From Nitrospira sp. (GTDB taxonomy: Bacteria > Nitrospirota > Nitrospiria > Nitrospirales > Nitrospiraceae): a stretch of 64,000 nucleotides of DNA. Positions 26,998-36,828 of this stretch are shown here, one piece after another. A program made the translations under genes and the position numbers. The DNA lies in assembly GCA_030692565.1 (NCBI GenBank), contig JAUYAO010000006.1:21621-85620 (forward strand), given 5' to 3'. The notes below the pieces were generated by a model. That model was not told the origin of the DNA and made no database searches. It saw only the letters and a program-made list of their open reading frames with translations. Each line of letters opens with the position of its first letter. Position 1 is the stretch's first letter.

Positions 26998-27675
26998 ATG
27001 CGCATTCTGATTGTGGAAGATGATCCGGATCTCGCGGGATTCATTCAAAAAGGACTCCGCGAAGAACGCTACGCCGTTGATTGCGCCCATGAGGGGGAAG
27101 AGGGCCTCCTCATGGCGAGCACCACGCCGTACGACCTCATCATCCTTGACGTCATGCTCCCCAGCCTCGATGGATTCACCGTCTGCCGCCGGCTTCGTGC
27201 CGCCGGCAACAAGACACCGATTCTTCTCCTCACCGCCCGCGGAACGGTTGAAGACCGTGTCACCGGACTCAACATCGGAGCCGATGATTACCTCACGAAA
27301 CCCTTCGCCTTTGCGGAACTCCTGGCACGGATTCAGGCGCTGATCCGCCGCAGCGGGACCGAGCAATCGCCGCGCCTCGCCGTCGCGGACCTTGAGGTCG
27401 ACCCGGTCGCCCATCGTGTCTGGCGGGCGGGCCGTGAACTCATCCTCACGAACAAGGAATATGCGTTGCTGGAATATCTGTTGCGGAATCCTGACCGGGT
27501 GCTGACCAGAACCGCCATCATCGAACATGTGTGGGACATCCACTATGACGGCATGACGAATATCGTCGATGTGCACATCCGCGCATTGCGCGCCAAGGTA
27601 GATCGCGAGTTTTCCACGTCCCTGATCCACACTGTCCGTGGCGCCGGGTACGTCTTGAAGACGCCGGGAGCCTAA
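26998..27675 (+). CDS. OmpR/PhoB-family response regulator
   Basis: A 225-residue regulator: receiver domain 1-120 with acidic pair EDD near the N-terminus (residues 7-9), phospho-acceptor Asp51 in LIILDVMLP, and the conserved Lys in YLTKPF; winged-helix DNA-binding domain 128-222 (LTNKEYALLEYLLRNPDRVLTRTAI, VRGAGYVLK). It resembles QseB/CusR/CopR-type regulators. It is followed after 3 bp by its histidine kinase. It may bind the palindromic site at 26001-26027. Confidence 0.93.
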   Translation: MRILIVEDDPDLAGFIQKGLREERYAVDCAHEGEEGLLMASTTPYDLIILDVMLPSLDGFTVCRRLRAAGNKTPILLLTARGTVEDRVTGLNIGADDYLTKPFAFAELLARIQALIRRSGTEQSPRLAVADLEVDPVAHRVWRAGRELILTNKEYALLEYLLRNPDRVLTRTAIIEHVWDIHYDGMTNIVDVHIRALRAKVDREFSTSLIHTVRGAGYVLKTPGA

Positions 27676-27678
27676 GCC

Positions 27679-29085
27679 ATGGTCGCATTCCGCACGCGTA
27701 TTCGTCGATCGGCCATCGCCCTCGTCCTCATCCTATTGACCGCATTTTCCATCTTGATCTATACCGGCCTTTCGACGCTCCTGGCACAGCATGTCGACCG
27801 TGAACTCCTCACGCTCGCCGAGCAGGAAGCCGCACGAGTCGAGTTGACGACCGGAGCGCTCACTACATTGGATGACGACGAGAAGGATGAGACGCGCGAG
27901 GCCGCCCGATCGGCGGTGGTGCTCAGTCCGTCTGGAACGATGCTCTGGAAGGGAGCGGCAAGCGCGCCCCGCCCTCCCCTGTCTGCCGCACAACTGGCCG
28001 ACCTGCAGCACGGCCTTACCCTATATGACACCATCACGCCGCCGCACGATGGCGCGATCCGGCGGATCTCGTTTCCCGTCACGCAGGCCGGATCCGTGCG
28101 ATACCTCCTCCAGATGGACACATCGCTTCGACTTGTCGACGATACCCTCCGCCTGCTGATGCTCCTCCTGGCCACTCTTGCCGGAGCGATGATCGTCGTC
28201 GGATGGGTCGGCAGCCGCTGGCTCGCGCGGGAAGCGTTGCGCCCCGTTGAAGCCTTGACCGCCACAGCCGAACAGATCTCCGTTCCATCGTTGAAAACGC
28301 GGATGCCATTAGCAGCGCCATACGAGGAGTTTGCGCGGCTCGCCCAGGTCTTCAACGCCATGCTGGACCGGTTGCACCAGGTGTTTGAGGGGCAACGCCA
28401 TTTCATCGCCGACGCGGCCCATGAGATCCAAACGCCACTGACAGTGATCAGAGGCACCATCGAAGTCGCCTTGCAGAAAAGCCGCACGGACGAAGACTAT
28501 CGCGACGCCCTGGTGACGAACCTGGAACAGGTCGAGCGACTCGGCACCTTGACCCGCTCGCTCCTCACCCTGGCGCAATTCTCCGGAGACCGCCCTCCGG
28601 TCACACTCACACCCCTCGTGTTGGAACCGCTGGTGAAGAATCTGGTCACCGAATTGAGCCCACTGGCGGAAGACCGCAAGATCAGACTGTCGATGGAGGC
28701 CCAGCCGGTATCCCTCGTACAAGGCGACGCGGGGCGGCTGACGCAATTGCTCGTCAACCTGCTCGACAATGCCCTGGCCTATACGCCGCCGGAAGGCCGC
28801 ATTACGATCCGACTCAAGCCGATACCCGCACACGTGGTGCTGGAGGTGGAGGATTCGGGGTCCGGCATCGCACAGGAACATCTGCCGCGATTATTTGAAC
28901 GGTTTTACCGGGCTGATCCCGCGCGAGCCAGAGAATCGGGCGGAACAGGACTCGGGCTGGCCATCGTGAGGGAAATCGCCGAAGCCCACGGAGGTACGGT
29001 CGCAGTAGAGAGCACGCTCGGACAGGGCACGCGGTTCACCGTCACCCTGCCCGCTTGCGCAAGCGGTGATGCTTCCGCTGGCTGA
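27679..29085 (+). CDS. Sensor histidine kinase (two-component, HAMP)
   Basis: A 468-residue inner-membrane kinase. One transmembrane helix near residues 15-35 and another near 160-180 bracket a periplasmic sensor of about 120 residues; a HAMP domain follows. The H box is AAHEIQTPLTVIRG, the N box LLVNLLDNALAYTPPEG, and the G boxes VEDSGSGIAQEHLPRLFERFYR and GGTGLGLAIVREIAEAHGG. The stimulus is unknown; the PepSY and DUF2231 neighbours suggest envelope or metal stress. Its last 44 bp overlap the convergent DUF2127 gene. Confidence 0.93.
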   Translation: MVAFRTRIRRSAIALVLILLTAFSILIYTGLSTLLAQHVDRELLTLAEQEAARVELTTGALTTLDDDEKDETREAARSAVVLSPSGTMLWKGAASAPRPPLSAAQLADLQHGLTLYDTITPPHDGAIRRISFPVTQAGSVRYLLQMDTSLRLVDDTLRLLMLLLATLAGAMIVVGWVGSRWLAREALRPVEALTATAEQISVPSLKTRMPLAAPYEEFARLAQVFNAMLDRLHQVFEGQRHFIADAAHEIQTPLTVIRGTIEVALQKSRTDEDYRDALVTNLEQVERLGTLTRSLLTLAQFSGDRPPVTLTPLVLEPLVKNLVTELSPLAEDRKIRLSMEAQPVSLVQGDAGRLTQLLVNLLDNALAYTPPEGRITIRLKPIPAHVVLEVEDSGSGIAQEHLPRLFERFYRADPARARESGGTGLGLAIVREIAEAHGGTVAVESTLGQGTRFTVTLPACASGDASAG

Positions 29086-29518
29086 TGAGATATCCCACGA
29101 TGACCAGATTCAGCAGCAGGGCCCCGACGCGCAGGAGAGTGACCCGGTCGATGATTTCGTAGAGCTCCACGGGAATCAGGAGACTCGTCGACACCACCGT
29201 CAGATACGCGGCCCAGGAGAACTCCAGCCACAGGCCGACTCCCTCAACCACCATCAGCCCTGCATAACCTAGACTGATCAGACCTGCTACCAGCACACTG
29301 TGCGGCTGAAGTGCATCCACCTTTAGCACCAGCCCATGAATGAGATGCGAGTCGGCATTGAGATGAAGGGCTTCAATCAGGAGAGAAAACAATGTGGCGA
29401 TCTCGGCATGCACCAACTTGAGAAGGCCCAACCCGAGAAGAAGCAGCAGCACACCCTTCACCATCTTGAGGACCGCAATCGCAGCCAGTCCGGTATGGTG
29501 TGTGCGCGTTGTCATCAT
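29042..29518 (-). CDS. DUF2127 family membrane protein
   Basis: A 158-residue inner-membrane protein with four predicted helices. The pattern LKMVKGVLLLLLGLGLLKLVH, LISLGYAGLMVVEGVGLWL, and TSLLIPVELYEIIDRVTLLRVGALLLNLVIVGYL is that of DUF2127, a family of unknown function. It overlaps the 3' end of the kinase gene by 44 bp tail to tail, so its start and stop lie outside normal intergenic space. The tail is basic (QRKHHRLRKR). Confidence 0.85.
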   Translation of the reverse strand: MMTTRTHHTGLAAIAVLKMVKGVLLLLLGLGLLKLVHAEIATLFSLLIEALHLNADSHLIHGLVLKVDALQPHSVLVAGLISLGYAGLMVVEGVGLWLEFSWAAYLTVVSTSLLIPVELYEIIDRVTLLRVGALLLNLVIVGYLISQRKHHRLRKRAG

Positions 29519-29770
29519 GGAAGAGTTTTACAACGCACTGTATACGCGCCAATGACTACGAACAATTGATTCGACTATTGCGCACAGCCAGTCAAAGAAT
29601 CGCCCACGCTGTCACAATGATCCCACTCTGACGTACGGCAGTACCTAGAAGCCCGACCCCACCGCCTTTAGGCACTAGCTCCCGGTCTCAAGCCATGGCA
29701 TAGTACCTCCCCGTGTCGCAGGATTGAAACAGGCATAGTGCCCGATCCCAGTCTACCCAGGAGCCCGTAC

Positions 29771-30193
29771 ATGGCATACTTACTGTCGCTTGCAAAAATC
29801 GTTCAGTCGCTGCTGGAGCCGGGATCCGTGGTGCCGGCGCGCCTCCGGGATCGCATGGATGAAGATACGGCCCAAGCAGTGGAACGGGCCCTGCGCGCCC
29901 TCTCGGAAGTGGCGATGCAACAGCATCATCAGGCGCGGGCCTCAGGCACCTACGCGGCCATCCAGGAAGAGCAGGACACCCTCCTCGGCGAGATCGCGAT
30001 TCACACACGAGCCGTCAGATCGGACCTCACCCTCACGCCCCAGGAAGCCGTCCGCCGGATTCTCTTGATCGTGGGATTTGCCAGGACCGTTCTGGATAAT
30101 GATCCGCAGCTTGAAGAGCAGCTGGGTCCCGGCGTCGGCGCCTTTTTTGAGAAATTGGACCGGGCGGAATTCAGAGGCGGGGCCGGCGCCTAA
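29771..30193 (+). CDS. Conserved-looking small protein of unknown function
   Basis: A 140-residue, mostly helical cytoplasmic protein that I do not recognise. It begins MAYLLSLAKIVQSLL; the rest is soluble with a leucine-rich C-terminal half (PQEAVRRILLIVGFARTVLDNDPQLEEQLG). AGGAG at 29758-29762 supports ATG 29771, not 29738. It is 119 bp upstream of the PEP mutase gene on the same strand, so co-expression is possible. Nothing suggests a catalytic site. Confidence 0.65.
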   Translation: MAYLLSLAKIVQSLLEPGSVVPARLRDRMDEDTAQAVERALRALSEVAMQQHHQARASGTYAAIQEEQDTLLGEIAIHTRAVRSDLTLTPQEAVRRILLIVGFARTVLDNDPQLEEQLGPGVGAFFEKLDRAEFRGGAGA

Positions 30194-30312
30194 GAAAAAA
30201 GAGCCGCTGCGGTACGCCGCCGCAAATAGCCGCGTGATTTCTCTCAGAAAAACCGGTATCCTTTCCGACCGACGCTGGCACTGTCTTCCAGCCGGCACAA
30301 GGAAGGGAATCC

Positions 30313-31947
30313 ATGAGCTCGACACCCGGTCTTAGCACCACCACACAGTTCCGCAACCTCCTCCTGTCCGACCAGCTGGAATTCATCTGTGAAGCCCACA
30401 ATGGCCTGAGCGCCAAGATCGTCCAGGAAGCCGGCTTTAAAGGCATCTGGGCCAGCGGCCTGTCGATCTCGGCCCAATTCGGCGTGCGCGACAACAACGA
30501 AGCGAGCTGGACTCAGGTGCTCGAAACCCTCGAGTTTATGTCCGACGCGACCACGATTCCGATTCTCCTCGACGGCGATACCGGCTACGGCAATTTCAAC
30601 AACATGCAGCGCCTCGTCCGCAAGCTGGAGCAGCGAAAAATCGCCGCAGTCTGCATCGAAGACAAACTTTTCCCCAAAACGAATAGCTTCATCAAAGGCG
30701 ACGCCCAACCCATGGCGGACATGCATGAGTTCTGCGGCAAGATCAAAGCCGGCAAAGACGCCCAGAGCGACCAGAACTTTTCCATCATCGCCCGGGTCGA
30801 AGCCTTCATCTGCGGCTGGGGGCTCGCCGAAGCGCTGCGCCGCGCCGAAGCCTATCGCCAGGCCGGTGCCGACGGCATCCTCATCCACAGCGCCCTGGCG
30901 GTGCCCGATGAAATCCTGGCGTTCAAGCAGGAATGGGGCAGTCGCTGCCCGGTCGTGATCGTCCCGACGAAATACTACGCCACCCCGACCGATGTGTTTC
31001 GCCAGCACAACTTCTCGATAGTGATCTGGGCCAACCATCTGCTGCGCAGCTCCGTCACGGCGATGCAGAAGACGGCGCGCACGTTGAAGGAACAGGAACA
31101 TCTCTTGTCCATCGAAGATAAAGTCGCGCCGGTGTCGGAAATTTTCCGGCTGCAAAACGCCGCTGAACTGCAGGAGGCGGAAGACCGCTATCTGCCCAAA
31201 GGCGCCGAAGATACTTGCGCCATCGTCCTGGCCGCCTCGCGCGGCAGCGAATTGGGCGAACTCACCGAACACCAGCCCAAGACGATGGTCAAAGTCCAGG
31301 GCGCGCCCATCCTCACCCGCATCGTCGACGCCTACAACGCCGTCGGCGTGAAAGACATCGTCGTCGTCCGAGGCTATAAAAAGGAGACCGTCAATCTGCC
31401 CAATCTGACCTACGTCGACAACGATGAGTATGCCGACACCGGCGAACTGTTCTCTCTCCTCAAGGCCCTGCAGTCGCGCAAGGGCCGCGCCCAACAGACC
31501 CTCATTTCTTACGGCGACGTGCTGTTTAATAAGTATATTCCCCAGTCCCTCTGCCAGGAATCTGATGACTGCGTGATCTTCCTCGACAGCAACTGGCGGG
31601 AGGAGACCAGCTATGCCCGGCTCGGCGGATTCGCCGAATGCACCATCCCCAATTCGCGGCGCGCCTTCAACGCCAAGGTCTATCTCAAGCAACTGGGCAA
31701 TGAGATCCCCGAAGCCACCACCCACGGCGTCTGGATGGGCTTCCTCAAAGTCTCGCCGTCCGCCGCCGCACTCATCACCACCGTCATCACGGAACTGCTC
31801 GCACGCCCCGGCAACCGCAAGGCCACAATTCCGCAACTGCTCCAGGAGCTGCTCACGCGTCAGCAACCCATCCGTGTCCTCTACACCGTCGGCCACTGGC
31901 TCGACATCAATAGTCTGGAAGATGTCGTGCAGGCGGGCGAGTTTTAA
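30313..31947 (+). CDS. Phosphoenolpyruvate mutase-nucleotidyltransferase fusion
   Basis: A 544-residue fusion. Residues 1-295 are PEP phosphomutase, which converts PEP into phosphonopyruvate, the entry step to phosphonates: [20 protein letters not shown] (48-66), LLDGDTGYG (85-93) and the diagnostic [10 protein letters not shown] (116-125). Residues about 303-544 are a nucleotidyltransferase ([28 protein letters not shown]) like those that activate phosphonates with CTP. No phosphonopyruvate decarboxylase or aminotransferase is in the window, so the partner enzymes must be elsewhere. Such fusions point to phosphonate-decorated glycans or lipids. AAGGAAGGGAA precedes the ATG. Confidence 0.92.
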   Translation: MSSTPGLSTTTQFRNLLLSDQLEFICEAHNGLSAKIVQEAGFKGIWASGLSISAQFGVRDNNEASWTQVLETLEFMSDATTIPILLDGDTGYGNFNNMQRLVRKLEQRKIAAVCIEDKLFPKTNSFIKGDAQPMADMHEFCGKIKAGKDAQSDQNFSIIARVEAFICGWGLAEALRRAEAYRQAGADGILIHSALAVPDEILAFKQEWGSRCPVVIVPTKYYATPTDVFRQHNFSIVIWANHLLRSSVTAMQKTARTLKEQEHLLSIEDKVAPVSEIFRLQNAAELQEAEDRYLPKGAEDTCAIVLAASRGSELGELTEHQPKTMVKVQGAPILTRIVDAYNAVGVKDIVVVRGYKKETVNLPNLTYVDNDEYADTGELFSLLKALQSRKGRAQQTLISYGDVLFNKYIPQSLCQESDDCVIFLDSNWREETSYARLGGFAECTIPNSRRAFNAKVYLKQLGNEIPEATTHGVWMGFLKVSPSAAALITTVITELLARPGNRKATIPQLLQELLTRQQPIRVLYTVGHWLDINSLEDVVQAGEF

Positions 31948-32270
31948 GCGGACGTCAGCGCGCAGCAGAGCCGCCTCAATTGCAGTGAGCCCAGCTACAC
32001 CGAGATTCTGCCCGCCAAGGAGGCATGACAAGGTCACGGTAAAAGGCCAGGTGATTGAATGCCAGAGCTTTGAGATCGTAGTGGTCGACCGTACCTCGAC
32101 CGTGGCCCCTGACAGAGATAGAACCCTCTTCCCCCTGGCCCAAGCGGCCGCCGCCCCATACGAACGTACTAGTGTGCCGGCTGAAATCCATTCCGCATAA
32201 TCCAAACTCCGGCAGGCTCGATATTCCTGACCGGAATGACGATCGCCCCTACGGAATGGAGTCTGCCGCA
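31948..32270. other. Intergenic stretch with no recognised gene
   Basis: Spacer between the PEP mutase and OmpA-like genes. Both open frames that cover it are shadow-like, without start signals. Probable promoter region of the OmpA-like lipoprotein; no clear element assigned. Confidence 0.5.
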
Positions 32271-33017
32271 ATGGCTATCCGCAGCACCCCACGATTCTCA
32301 CGAACGCTATTGCTGCTCAGTGCCCTGCTCACGAGCTGCAGTTCTCCTCCGCCGCCCGCCGCCACTCCTGCTCCCGTCAGCCAGGACGTGCAATTCCGAA
32401 CCATGTGGGACGACATCTACGAACGACTCAAACCAGAGATCCAAAACGGCTCCATCGTGGTAGAGCGCGGGAAAGCCGGCACGGCGTCACTGTTGCCGGC
32501 CGGTCCGCACATGGTTCGGCACGATGTCCGCACCTCTTCGACCACTCACGCCAGCATCGACGACACCCCGCCGGTCATTCCCGCCGACCACACCCCGGAG
32601 GCAGCCGTGGCCCTCCTCGGCGACGCATCGACCGACGAGTACATTCGAATCCGGTTATCCGATCGGGTCCTCTTCGCATCCGGAGACGATCGCATCAGTG
32701 AAGAAGGCATCACCGTCCTCGCGCGGCTCGGCGCGATTCTAAAAGACGAGGCGAATATCCAGATTGCGATTCAGGGGCACACCGACAACAAGCCGATTCG
32801 CGACCGGCTCCGCCATCGTTTCCCGGATAATCAGGCGCTGTCACAAGCCAGAGCCACGAATGCCGCGTCCATATTGGAACGCAGCGGAGTACCCATGCCC
32901 TGGCTCAGCCTGCAATGGTTCGGCGAGAGCCACCCCATTGCAGCCAACGACTCGGAAGACAATCGCCGAAAGAATCGTCGTGTCGAAATCCTGATCACGC
33001 CGAAAGAACACCGGTAA
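32271..33017 (+). CDS. OmpA-family lipoprotein
   Basis: A 248-residue lipoprotein. The signal peptide ends at lipobox LLTSC (about Cys22), followed by a Pro/Ala-rich tether. The C-terminal 110 residues form an OmpA/MotB peptidoglycan-binding domain: LSDRVLFASGDDRISEEGITVLARLG, IAIQGHTDNKPI and the DNRRKNRRVEI motif. It anchors the outer membrane or the cell wall. ATG 32271 has TGGAG upstream. It is followed after 27 bp by a secreted TPR protein, likely in the same operon. Confidence 0.88.
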   Translation: MAIRSTPRFSRTLLLLSALLTSCSSPPPPAATPAPVSQDVQFRTMWDDIYERLKPEIQNGSIVVERGKAGTASLLPAGPHMVRHDVRTSSTTHASIDDTPPVIPADHTPEAAVALLGDASTDEYIRIRLSDRVLFASGDDRISEEGITVLARLGAILKDEANIQIAIQGHTDNKPIRDRLRHRFPDNQALSQARATNAASILERSGVPMPWLSLQWFGESHPIAANDSEDNRRKNRRVEILITPKEHR

Positions 33018-33044
33018 CCAACGATCGCAGGGGAACCCGCCGCC

Positions 33045-33998
33045 ATGCCAGGCCCGTCTCAGTCATTTCGCCGTGTAGGTATCGTACTCCTGGCACTCGT
33101 CGTCCTGGGGGTTCCGGCCGGCCGGAGTACTCTCGCTGCGACGCTGGCATCCCTGACCACTGAATCGGCTCCTCAGATGCTGCAGAAGAACGGCCAGTCC
33201 GAAACAGATCCCGCGGTCACACTCCTGCAACAAGGCATCGTGCTGATGGACAAGAAGAATCCCGAAGCCGCGAGTGCGGTCCTGGAACGCTCCGTGACCC
33301 TAGCCCCCGACCTCGTAGAGGCACACTATCAGCTCGGGCTTGCCTGTGAAGAATTGCACGATCCCCGACGAGCCATCACGCAGTTTGAGACGGTTTCCAG
33401 GTTGGCACCGGAACATATCGAAGCCCACTTTCGCCTCGGCCTGCTGTATGCGCAACAAGACGACCCGAGTCAGGCGATTCAATCCTTCAGCGCGATTCTT
33501 CGCATCAATCCACAGCATCACTCTGCGCGATACAGCCTCGGACTCGTGCTGAAGAAAGCCGGCCGACCTGATCAAGCCCAACGCCATTTCGAACTCGTCT
33601 TGGCGCAGAATCCGTCCCACGCCGGCGCCCATACCAATCTCGGCAACCTCTGGCACGACAAGCAGGAGCTTCAGCGCGCCGTCGCTGAATACCGGGCCGC
33701 CCTGCTCACCACGCCCGACCACCTGATGGCCCGCCGCAATCTGGCGATGGTGCTCCTCAAACAAGGAGAGATAGAAGAAGCCGTCGCCGAGTATGCCCGG
33801 GCGATTGCGCTCCATCAAAACGACCCCGTGCTGCACGCCGAGTATGCCGCGCTCTTACGCCGGGCCGGGCGCACGTCTGAAGCGGAACTCGCCTATCGCC
33901 GAGCCCTGGCGCATCTACCGCTTACCCCGGAACAGTCCGACCGCCGGATGCAGATCGAGGCCGGCCTGCGCGAACTCTATACCTCCCAAATCGAGTAG
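33045..33998 (+). CDS. Secreted TPR-repeat protein
   Basis: A 317-residue exported protein with a signal peptide (about 1-31, STLAA) and then seven or so TPR units in tandem (LLQQGIVLMDKKNPEAASAVLERSVTLAPDLVEAHYQLGLACEELHD and similar), nearly filling the protein. It is the usual architecture of a periplasmic adaptor or assembly factor. It lies 27 bp after the OmpA-like lipoprotein gene and is probably co-transcribed with it. No other domain is visible. Confidence 0.85.
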   Translation: MPGPSQSFRRVGIVLLALVVLGVPAGRSTLAATLASLTTESAPQMLQKNGQSETDPAVTLLQQGIVLMDKKNPEAASAVLERSVTLAPDLVEAHYQLGLACEELHDPRRAITQFETVSRLAPEHIEAHFRLGLLYAQQDDPSQAIQSFSAILRINPQHHSARYSLGLVLKKAGRPDQAQRHFELVLAQNPSHAGAHTNLGNLWHDKQELQRAVAEYRAALLTTPDHLMARRNLAMVLLKQGEIEEAVAEYARAIALHQNDPVLHAEYAALLRRAGRTSEAELAYRRALAHLPLTPEQSDRRMQIEAGLRELYTSQIE

Positions 33999-34172
33999 TA
34001 CCGGCACAGCCTGCGCGAGCCTGCCGGCTCCCTACAGGCCCGCTCATGGCCGGTCCGCCCCTACCGGGGAAAGTCGGAACACCATCACGTGATCGACTAG
34101 GAAGCGGGAGCCTTGCTGAGGTACCGCGCCCGAGAGTACAGACATAGTCATCTCCTGTCGGGGGATCGCGCG

Positions 34173-35258
34173 TCAGGGAGCTTTCTGTTTCACGACGATC
34201 GCGCGGAGCAGTGATTCGAGCTTGGCCCTGGCGTCCTGGCTCGACCCGTTCGAGGTCAGCGACGCATGGAGATCGATCCAGGTTCCCGCCTGCACCCAGT
34301 GCGCATGGAGGTGGGAATTCGTGATATTCGGCACCGCGCGCTCATAGGCGATCGTCTCCCAGTTGCCCAGACGCCCGAAGACCACGCGCTCCGCGTCAGC
34401 GAGCCCATTCTTCTTCGACACCGTGACCTCGTCCGCCCAGATTTTCTGGAGGCCGGGAAACGCCTGGTCCGACTCGAACCATCCCGAAATGATCACCTGT
34501 TTGGCATCGTCGCGAAAATGAAAGTAGCGCGGATTATTGGAGGATCCTCCGATCGCGCTGTTCGTGAGCGACAAACCGCCGAGGGGAAGGCGCATGACCA
34601 GCCGGCTCGCCGGAACCGTAAGCACATGGGCCTGTTCGGTTGAGGTGATCTGAAGTGCATCGGGACGAACGGAATGCTCCTGTGCCCCCGGCGCAGCCGT
34701 CTGCCTGGTGGCCTGCGCCGCCCCTTCCAGCATCGCTGTCGCCTGCTGGTTGACCGGATCCGCCGCATCCTGCGACAAGATCGTGAACGACACCAGCAAG
34801 TCTCCCACCCGCAACATCCCCTGTTTCATCCGCTTGAACTCGCCGGGCTTCGGGGCCCGATCGGTCACCGCATAGTGGTAGCCGAGTCCCGTCGCGCCTT
34901 TCATTTCCACCACCGCCACATCGGTTTCGAGCGCCTGGGCCTTGGCCTGCGCCGCCGCCTGCTCAACCTTCTTTCGGAGGTCCGCGGCGACCGGAAGCAC
35001 GGCGCCGGAACGGTCGGACCAGATGGGTGTGAGCAACACTCGAAACGCTGCGCCGCTTTCCGGAACGAAGGCAATCGTCGGAGGAAGACCGTTCGGCGGC
35101 TGCGTGACATTGTCTTTCCAGGTAGCGGGAACCTTGAGCTGGAGACTACCGTGCTGACCCAGCGCATAGTCCCGTGAAACCGTCGATTCGGCAAATACCG
35201 GGGCCGCTGCCACCATCAGACCAAGCATCATCAACACTCGAATCGCAGTGAACCGCAT
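34173..35258 (-). CDS. Exported protein of unknown function
   Basis: A 361-residue exported protein, signal peptide about 1-24 (PVFAES). Two similar halves, each about 160 residues, seem present: QLKVPATWKDN and VMRLPLGGLSL begin comparable beta-rich modules, and both include a stretch resembling the SRPBCC/PsbP-like fold (inference from spacing only). No catalytic motif is visible. Start chosen at ATG 35258 with GGAGG seven bases upstream. It is monocistronic by spacing. Confidence 0.7.
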   Translation of the reverse strand: MRFTAIRVLMMLGLMVAAAPVFAESTVSRDYALGQHGSLQLKVPATWKDNVTQPPNGLPPTIAFVPESGAAFRVLLTPIWSDRSGAVLPVAADLRKKVEQAAAQAKAQALETDVAVVEMKGATGLGYHYAVTDRAPKPGEFKRMKQGMLRVGDLLVSFTILSQDAADPVNQQATAMLEGAAQATRQTAAPGAQEHSVRPDALQITSTEQAHVLTVPASRLVMRLPLGGLSLTNSAIGGSSNNPRYFHFRDDAKQVIISGWFESDQAFPGLQKIWADEVTVSKKNGLADAERVVFGRLGNWETIAYERAVPNITNSHLHAHWVQAGTWIDLHASLTSNGSSQDARAKLESLLRAIVVKQKAP

Positions 35259-35486
35259 CACCCTACCTCCAAGAAATCAGGGAACCCACAGAGCATCATT
35301 GCTAAATGCTATCTACCCCCGCATTTACAGAGGCCAACAGTACACGAGATCGAATACGAAACCTACTCCCTCCCCGCAAACAACAACGGCAAAGATGATT
35401 CAGTACTCGACGCGAAGAGCATTGATCCAGGCTGGTTCGTGCGGGGAAGACTAGGCACACGTGTGCGGCCAACGAGGCTTCACATG

Positions 35487-35885
35487 TCAAACAGAGCCTA
35501 CTGTCGAACTTCCCGGATCAAGCCATCCCGGGGATTCGCGTCGGCCTGAACGAACCTTCAGCAGATGAATGAGCTCGGTTCGCAGCCGGCGATTGAGCCG
35601 TTGCCTGGTCTCATCAGGCAGGCGGAGAAACTCTACACCGAACTGATGGCCCTCGACCCATTTGATCGTGCCGCACTCAATGGTCAGCGCGTGGGCCTGA
35701 TCCGGAAGCAGGATACTCACACGCACGTCATTGCCACAAAGGACCTCGCGGTCGCACAGGACCGAGCACCCCTGAAACGACAGATTCGTCAGCAGCCCCT
35801 CGCCGACAAACGGCGCCCCGCCGAAGATGACCGGACAGTGGAGCGGATACCGGGGATAGGTCCGGCCATATGAAAGTGCAGCCAC
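35487..35885 (-). CDS. Small PilZ domain protein
   Basis: A 132-residue protein, essentially one PilZ domain. RTYPR at residues 8-12 supplies RxxxR and NLSFQG at 34-39 the NxSxxG motif, so c-di-GMP binding is expected. The start is taken as GTG 35885, with GGAGG directly upstream; a GTG at 35924 would add thirteen residues without support. It is a twin in layout of the PilZ protein at the left edge of the window. The partner is unknown. Confidence 0.85.
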   Translation of the reverse strand: MAALSYGRTYPRYPLHCPVIFGGAPFVGEGLLTNLSFQGCSVLCDREVLCGNDVRVSILLPDQAHALTIECGTIKWVEGHQFGVEFLRLPDETRQRLNRRLRTELIHLLKVRSGRRESPGWLDPGSSTVGSV

Positions 35886-35957
35886 GGCAACCTCCGTACC
35901 CGCGGATTGTACCGAGACCGGCACGGCGGCGGTATCCTACCTAGGAAGGGGGAGGCA

Positions 35958-36407
35958 TCAGTGCGTCGCTCCAGCCGAAGCCTCACCACGACGCAGCACC
36001 CGCAGCATCCACAAATTCCCTACATACAGGAGCGTGGAGTGGAGTGTGAACAACACCCGACCCGCGAAAAGCTGCTCAGGGTAATTCGGGTCGGTCGCCA
36101 TAAACAGGAAGGGCCAGGACAACCCGATCACAATCCAGGCGAGCATCAGCAACAACCCCGTCATCAGAATGCCGTAGCCGGATGCGCGCGCCCACAGCGC
36201 AACATCAACGGTCGACATGACGGCTAGGACCAGAAAGGCATAGGCGTACAGCATGAACATGAGAAACGGCGCGCCGCTGGGTCCGGACGAATCCAGGCAG
36301 GCGTAGTAGGCGGTGCCCATCATGGCCAGAAACAGGGCGAACAACACCCCGTGCCACCAGGGCCAGGTGCCGCCTCCGAACAGGATGGACGGCCACCTGT
36401 CGTTCAT
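35958..36407 (-). CDS. Small integral membrane protein of unknown function
   Basis: A 149-residue protein with four predicted membrane helices (WWHGVLFALFLAMMG, FMLYAYAFLVLAVMS, YGILMTGLLLMLAWIVIGLSW and VLFTLHSTLLYVGNLWML). GGAGG lies eight bases before the ATG. No family was recognised. It lies 28 bp downstream of a small secreted protein gene on the same strand, so the two probably form an operon. Confidence 0.72.
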   Translation of the reverse strand: MNDRWPSILFGGGTWPWWHGVLFALFLAMMGTAYYACLDSSGPSGAPFLMFMLYAYAFLVLAVMSTVDVALWARASGYGILMTGLLLMLAWIVIGLSWPFLFMATDPNYPEQLFAGRVLFTLHSTLLYVGNLWMLRVLRRGEASAGATH

Positions 36408-36435
36408 TCTTGCGCCTCCGGCAGGAAAGACTCCC

Positions 36436-36828
36436 TCAATCGTTCACGCCGATCTCAGTGAACCGATAGCGCCCGTTCACCAGCCCGAACACAAAAATCT
36501 GCTCCCCGCAGACGACGGAATACCCGTCGAGATCGTGAACGGGTGTGACCTTCTTGAAACAACGACGCATCACCGGGCTAAACAACGTCGGATACTCGCG
36601 GAGGAAGGCCGAGCGGTCGTGCTCGATCCCGTCCAGAAGAAATGGCAACCTGGTAAGGTCGGCGACGGTCCCCCGCTGGTCCTCGACCACCGCCTGGCTG
36701 AACTGCTTCCAGAACACCCCGAACGTGTGGGCATCGGCATCCTGGGCGGCTCCGGCGACGTGGGGAAGCCCCAGCCACAACAAGAGCGTCAGACCGATGA
36801 TCCATGTCCAGGCTCGTGAAACGATCAT
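36436..36828 (-). CDS. Small secreted protein of unknown function
   Basis: A 130-residue protein with a signal peptide (MIVSRAWTWIIGLTLLLWLG ... AGAAQ). The mature part has the segment FGVFWKQFSQAVVEDQRGTVADLTRLPF and two cysteines (in RRCFKK and VVCGEQ), possibly a disulfide, and resembles nuclear-transport-factor-like small proteins only weakly. ATG 36828 is preceded by GGAAGGGG; the frame is open further upstream but not supported. Upstream of the membrane protein gene. Confidence 0.7.
   Translation of the reverse strand: MIVSRAWTWIIGLTLLLWLGLPHVAGAAQDADAHTFGVFWKQFSQAVVEDQRGTVADLTRLPFLLDGIEHDRSAFLREYPTLFSPVMRRCFKKVTPVHDLDGYSVVCGEQIFVFGLVNGRYRFTEIGVND

Noticed and set aside
30244..32271. 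A 675-residue minus-strand frame over the PEP mutase gene
   Set aside because: Antisense to a fusion with clear catalytic motifs; its composition is that of the mirror frame.
35565..35873. Plus-strand frame over the second PilZ gene
   Set aside because: Antisense; the minus-strand gene has both PilZ motifs and a GGAGG-GTG start.
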